This document shows positions 21,901 through 24,095 of a stretch of DNA of 24,095 nucleotides, in pieces (position 1 is the first letter of the stretch; each line of letters starts with the position of its first letter). Made by a program: the position numbers and the translations under genes. A model generated the notes under the pieces. The model did not search any database. It was not told the origin of the DNA and saw nothing but the letters and a program-made list of their open reading frames with translations. The DNA comes from Echinococcus granulosus (Eukaryota; Platyhelminthes; Cestoda; Cyclophyllidea; Taeniidae): contig NW_020170457.1 in assembly GCF_000524195.1 (NCBI RefSeq), forward strand, positions 166,960 to 191,054. Direction: 5' to 3'.

Positions 21901-24095
21901 CATTTTCTTGTCAGTTAGTCAACACGTGACAAGGAGCCTAAGTGGAGCGAAATTTGCTAATGTGTCTGAACCATTCCAAAAGGGATTGTTTCATTTTGTC
22001 ATCAGTGGTGAGAAACTGGATTCGCTCATTGTCATTGTAAAGTGAAATCGCCATAAACTTTCCCATCATGACGCAGCCTCCTCTCAAAGCATCTCTCATC
22101 GACTCGGCCCTGATCAAAAGCCTGAGCTATCTGACCCACCAAAAGTTAGGGGGGAAGTTAGTTCCTCGAGCATATTTGTTCCACGACAAGTTTGGATTTT
22201 ATTAGGCGTCAAGCATTCGTTCCCAGGAATGAATGAGTGGTGGCTGAACTAACATCCTGAAACCAAACCACCAGTGACAGGCGTACAGCCAAACACGCCA
22301 TTATCGCACCTTGCTGTGCCGAAATGACTTTTAGGCCCTATCCAGATACTAATGGATAGCTATGTGTTCATTTTTAAGAGGCCTCGTAGAACCAGCACAG
22401 ACTTCTGCATACATGGAAGCACCCCCCATTACCATTGTCTGCCATCTTGAGCGAAGCTGTCCTGACTGAAATGGCTCACGCACGAAATCTGTGCTTATTT
22501 TAACAGCTACGGTGTGCACCAAACACCGTAGAAGACCGTTTTAAGCTCATCGAGTAAAAACTCTAATTCAGCTTTAAATTACCTCCTACGATTCAAATAC
22601 TATCAGGTAATGGCGCCAAACTCATTTAAATATAAATTTTTGACAAAAAAAAATTTGGTTAGAATTTGGTTCGGTAATTTAGTCATAAAATAATATAGAA
22701 AGTTGAAATTCCAGAAGGAAACTTAGCAGTTTTTTAAACTAACCAAAAGTCTTCCCTATTGATTTTAAATGGTCAATACTTAGTTGATTTAAACAAACCG
22801 GCATTTCGTTTCGCAAAAGTAGATTTTTTTGAGTTGCGAAAACTTTTGCAAATTTTTGTATATTTGACAATGTTTGTATTTGTTTTGGCGTTTAAAGTTA
22901 TTAAAGTGTCTTGTAAAAAACCTAAAAATTGAAATCCTCACTGCGTCAAAAAAATCTTATGCACCATGACGCCTGAATGGCATGTTTAATGGCATTTTTC
23001 GCCTTTAGTGGTGATTTTTGAAATGGTTTGAAGCTGTACCTAAATAAATGCTGCTACCGAGTACTCGTGCACAGCCTTTATGTGTAGCGCCCGGAGACTT
23101 ACGCAAGAGTGAAAGAAGATATAATAATTCACCAGAATATATATATTCGACATGCTGAACGGATTGAGCCTACTGAAATGGCTTAAGGGTCAGCTCACTC
23201 GACAAAAGAATAATCGTGGAGCACTTAATTGACCCCCTTTACTAAAATCAAGAGTTAAACAAGCAGCCAACGTATGGCATAGCATAGCGTTCTCCTCGAC
23301 ATTCCCCTTGGTCAACCTCCCCTTCGGCATCATAAGGTATTCAACGTTGTAAAAAAAGGCCAACCACACCAGTGACCGAATTTACGTGCAACTGAGAAGC
23401 TATCTGACTGCGACGTCACTTATTCCTTTGGCTAATTCTTCTGGATCTAGATATTTCGGCCTGTATGGGATCTGGGTTCGGGGGTGAGAGAATGTGCCGA
23501 GCATCAAGCGTGCCCATATATAGTAATAGGAGTACTGGTCCAAAAGCAGAGACATGTTGTTCACACGTTGAAGCTGCCCAGCCGTATCTATCTGGGCTCT
23601 ATTCAGCTAGGAGAGAAGTGGAGGGAGTATGGTGCGTTTATTTTTTTTGAAATCTTCATACAGATATGGTTAACAGTTCTGTAACGAACTTTTCCTGCTG
23701 GTTCAGGGCCAGTGTCGCTTCACTTGTTAATGGCCCTACTGCAGACCACCGAACTGGAGTGGTTGCCGAATGTAGACGTCATTTTCAGCCCTTCTGTTAT
23801 GGGCCAGCACCGATTCCCCCATCCGTAGTATAAGCATCTTTACCGCCCAGCAGTAGATATCAGGAGAGACATTTTTCTAAAATCGCTTTCGCTTTCTACT
23901 GCCACCACTGTAGCAACCCGAGACAGCCCCGAAGATGAAAGGAGGCATGATACTCCTGCAGAATGTATGAATTCAGCATGCAGTAGGGCTTGAGGCTACT
24001 GGCTACAGACCAGCCCACATGACGAAGGCATATTGACAGAGCAACCGAATGGCTTCTTTAATAAATCCGAGTAGTTAAAACAAACAACTAAAGTA
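18974..24095. other. Right-hand 5.1 kb with no gene that can be named
   Basis: Several short stretches have orderly codons next to acceptor-like sites (plus 20420-20556, 21401-21583, 22052-22200 and 22507-22557), but none matches a family I know, and overlapping frames look equally good. A 9-bp perfect inverted repeat with a 7-base loop lies at 22507-22531. No transposon protein, tRNA or rRNA was seen. Confidence 0.5.

Overview
The window is eukaryotic and almost certainly from an animal. No open frame exceeds about 140 codons, and coding matter appears as short exons with GT/AG borders inside long non-coding stretches. There is a 100-base assembly gap. AT content is moderate, and CpG is not obviously depleted, which argues against a vertebrate. 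The one gene I can identify is an Eph receptor, a family of animal receptor tyrosine kinases. Its ligand-binding domain is very divergent, which suggests an invertebrate. A flatworm is only my guess.

Main gene (minus strand, right to left): four exons encode the N-terminal 241 residues of an Eph receptor. They are exon 1 at 17362-17275 (signal peptide), exon 2 at 10106-10000, exon 3 at 7517-7239 and exon 4 at 3485-3237. Junction phases agree (1, 0, 0), all borders are GT/AG, and exons 3 and 4 align along the Eph ligand-binding domain, including the two short stretches around its conserved cysteines. The introns are about 7.2, 2.5 and 3.75 kb. A fourth intron runs off the left end. The Cys-rich region, fibronectin repeats, membrane helix, kinase and SAM domain must lie outside the window to the left.

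Upstream of the start codon (about 17.36-17.5 kb) there is a short 5' region with a palindromic CCAAT (NF-Y type) element, a plausible promoter. To its right, 17.5-24.1 kb holds no gene I can name with confidence. One plus-strand exon at 18757-18973 weakly resembles a mitochondrial (SLC25) carrier, and several other short exon-like segments are listed as findings.

Within the introns are a 30-bp minisatellite (10796-10971), two homopurine tracts, a 12-C run beside the gap, and several exon-like segments. Two of those segments could be alternative exons of the receptor: a 68-nt exon whose inclusion would stop translation, and an alternative first exon in the same phase. I found no tRNA, rRNA, CRISPR, transposase or reverse transcriptase that I can support.
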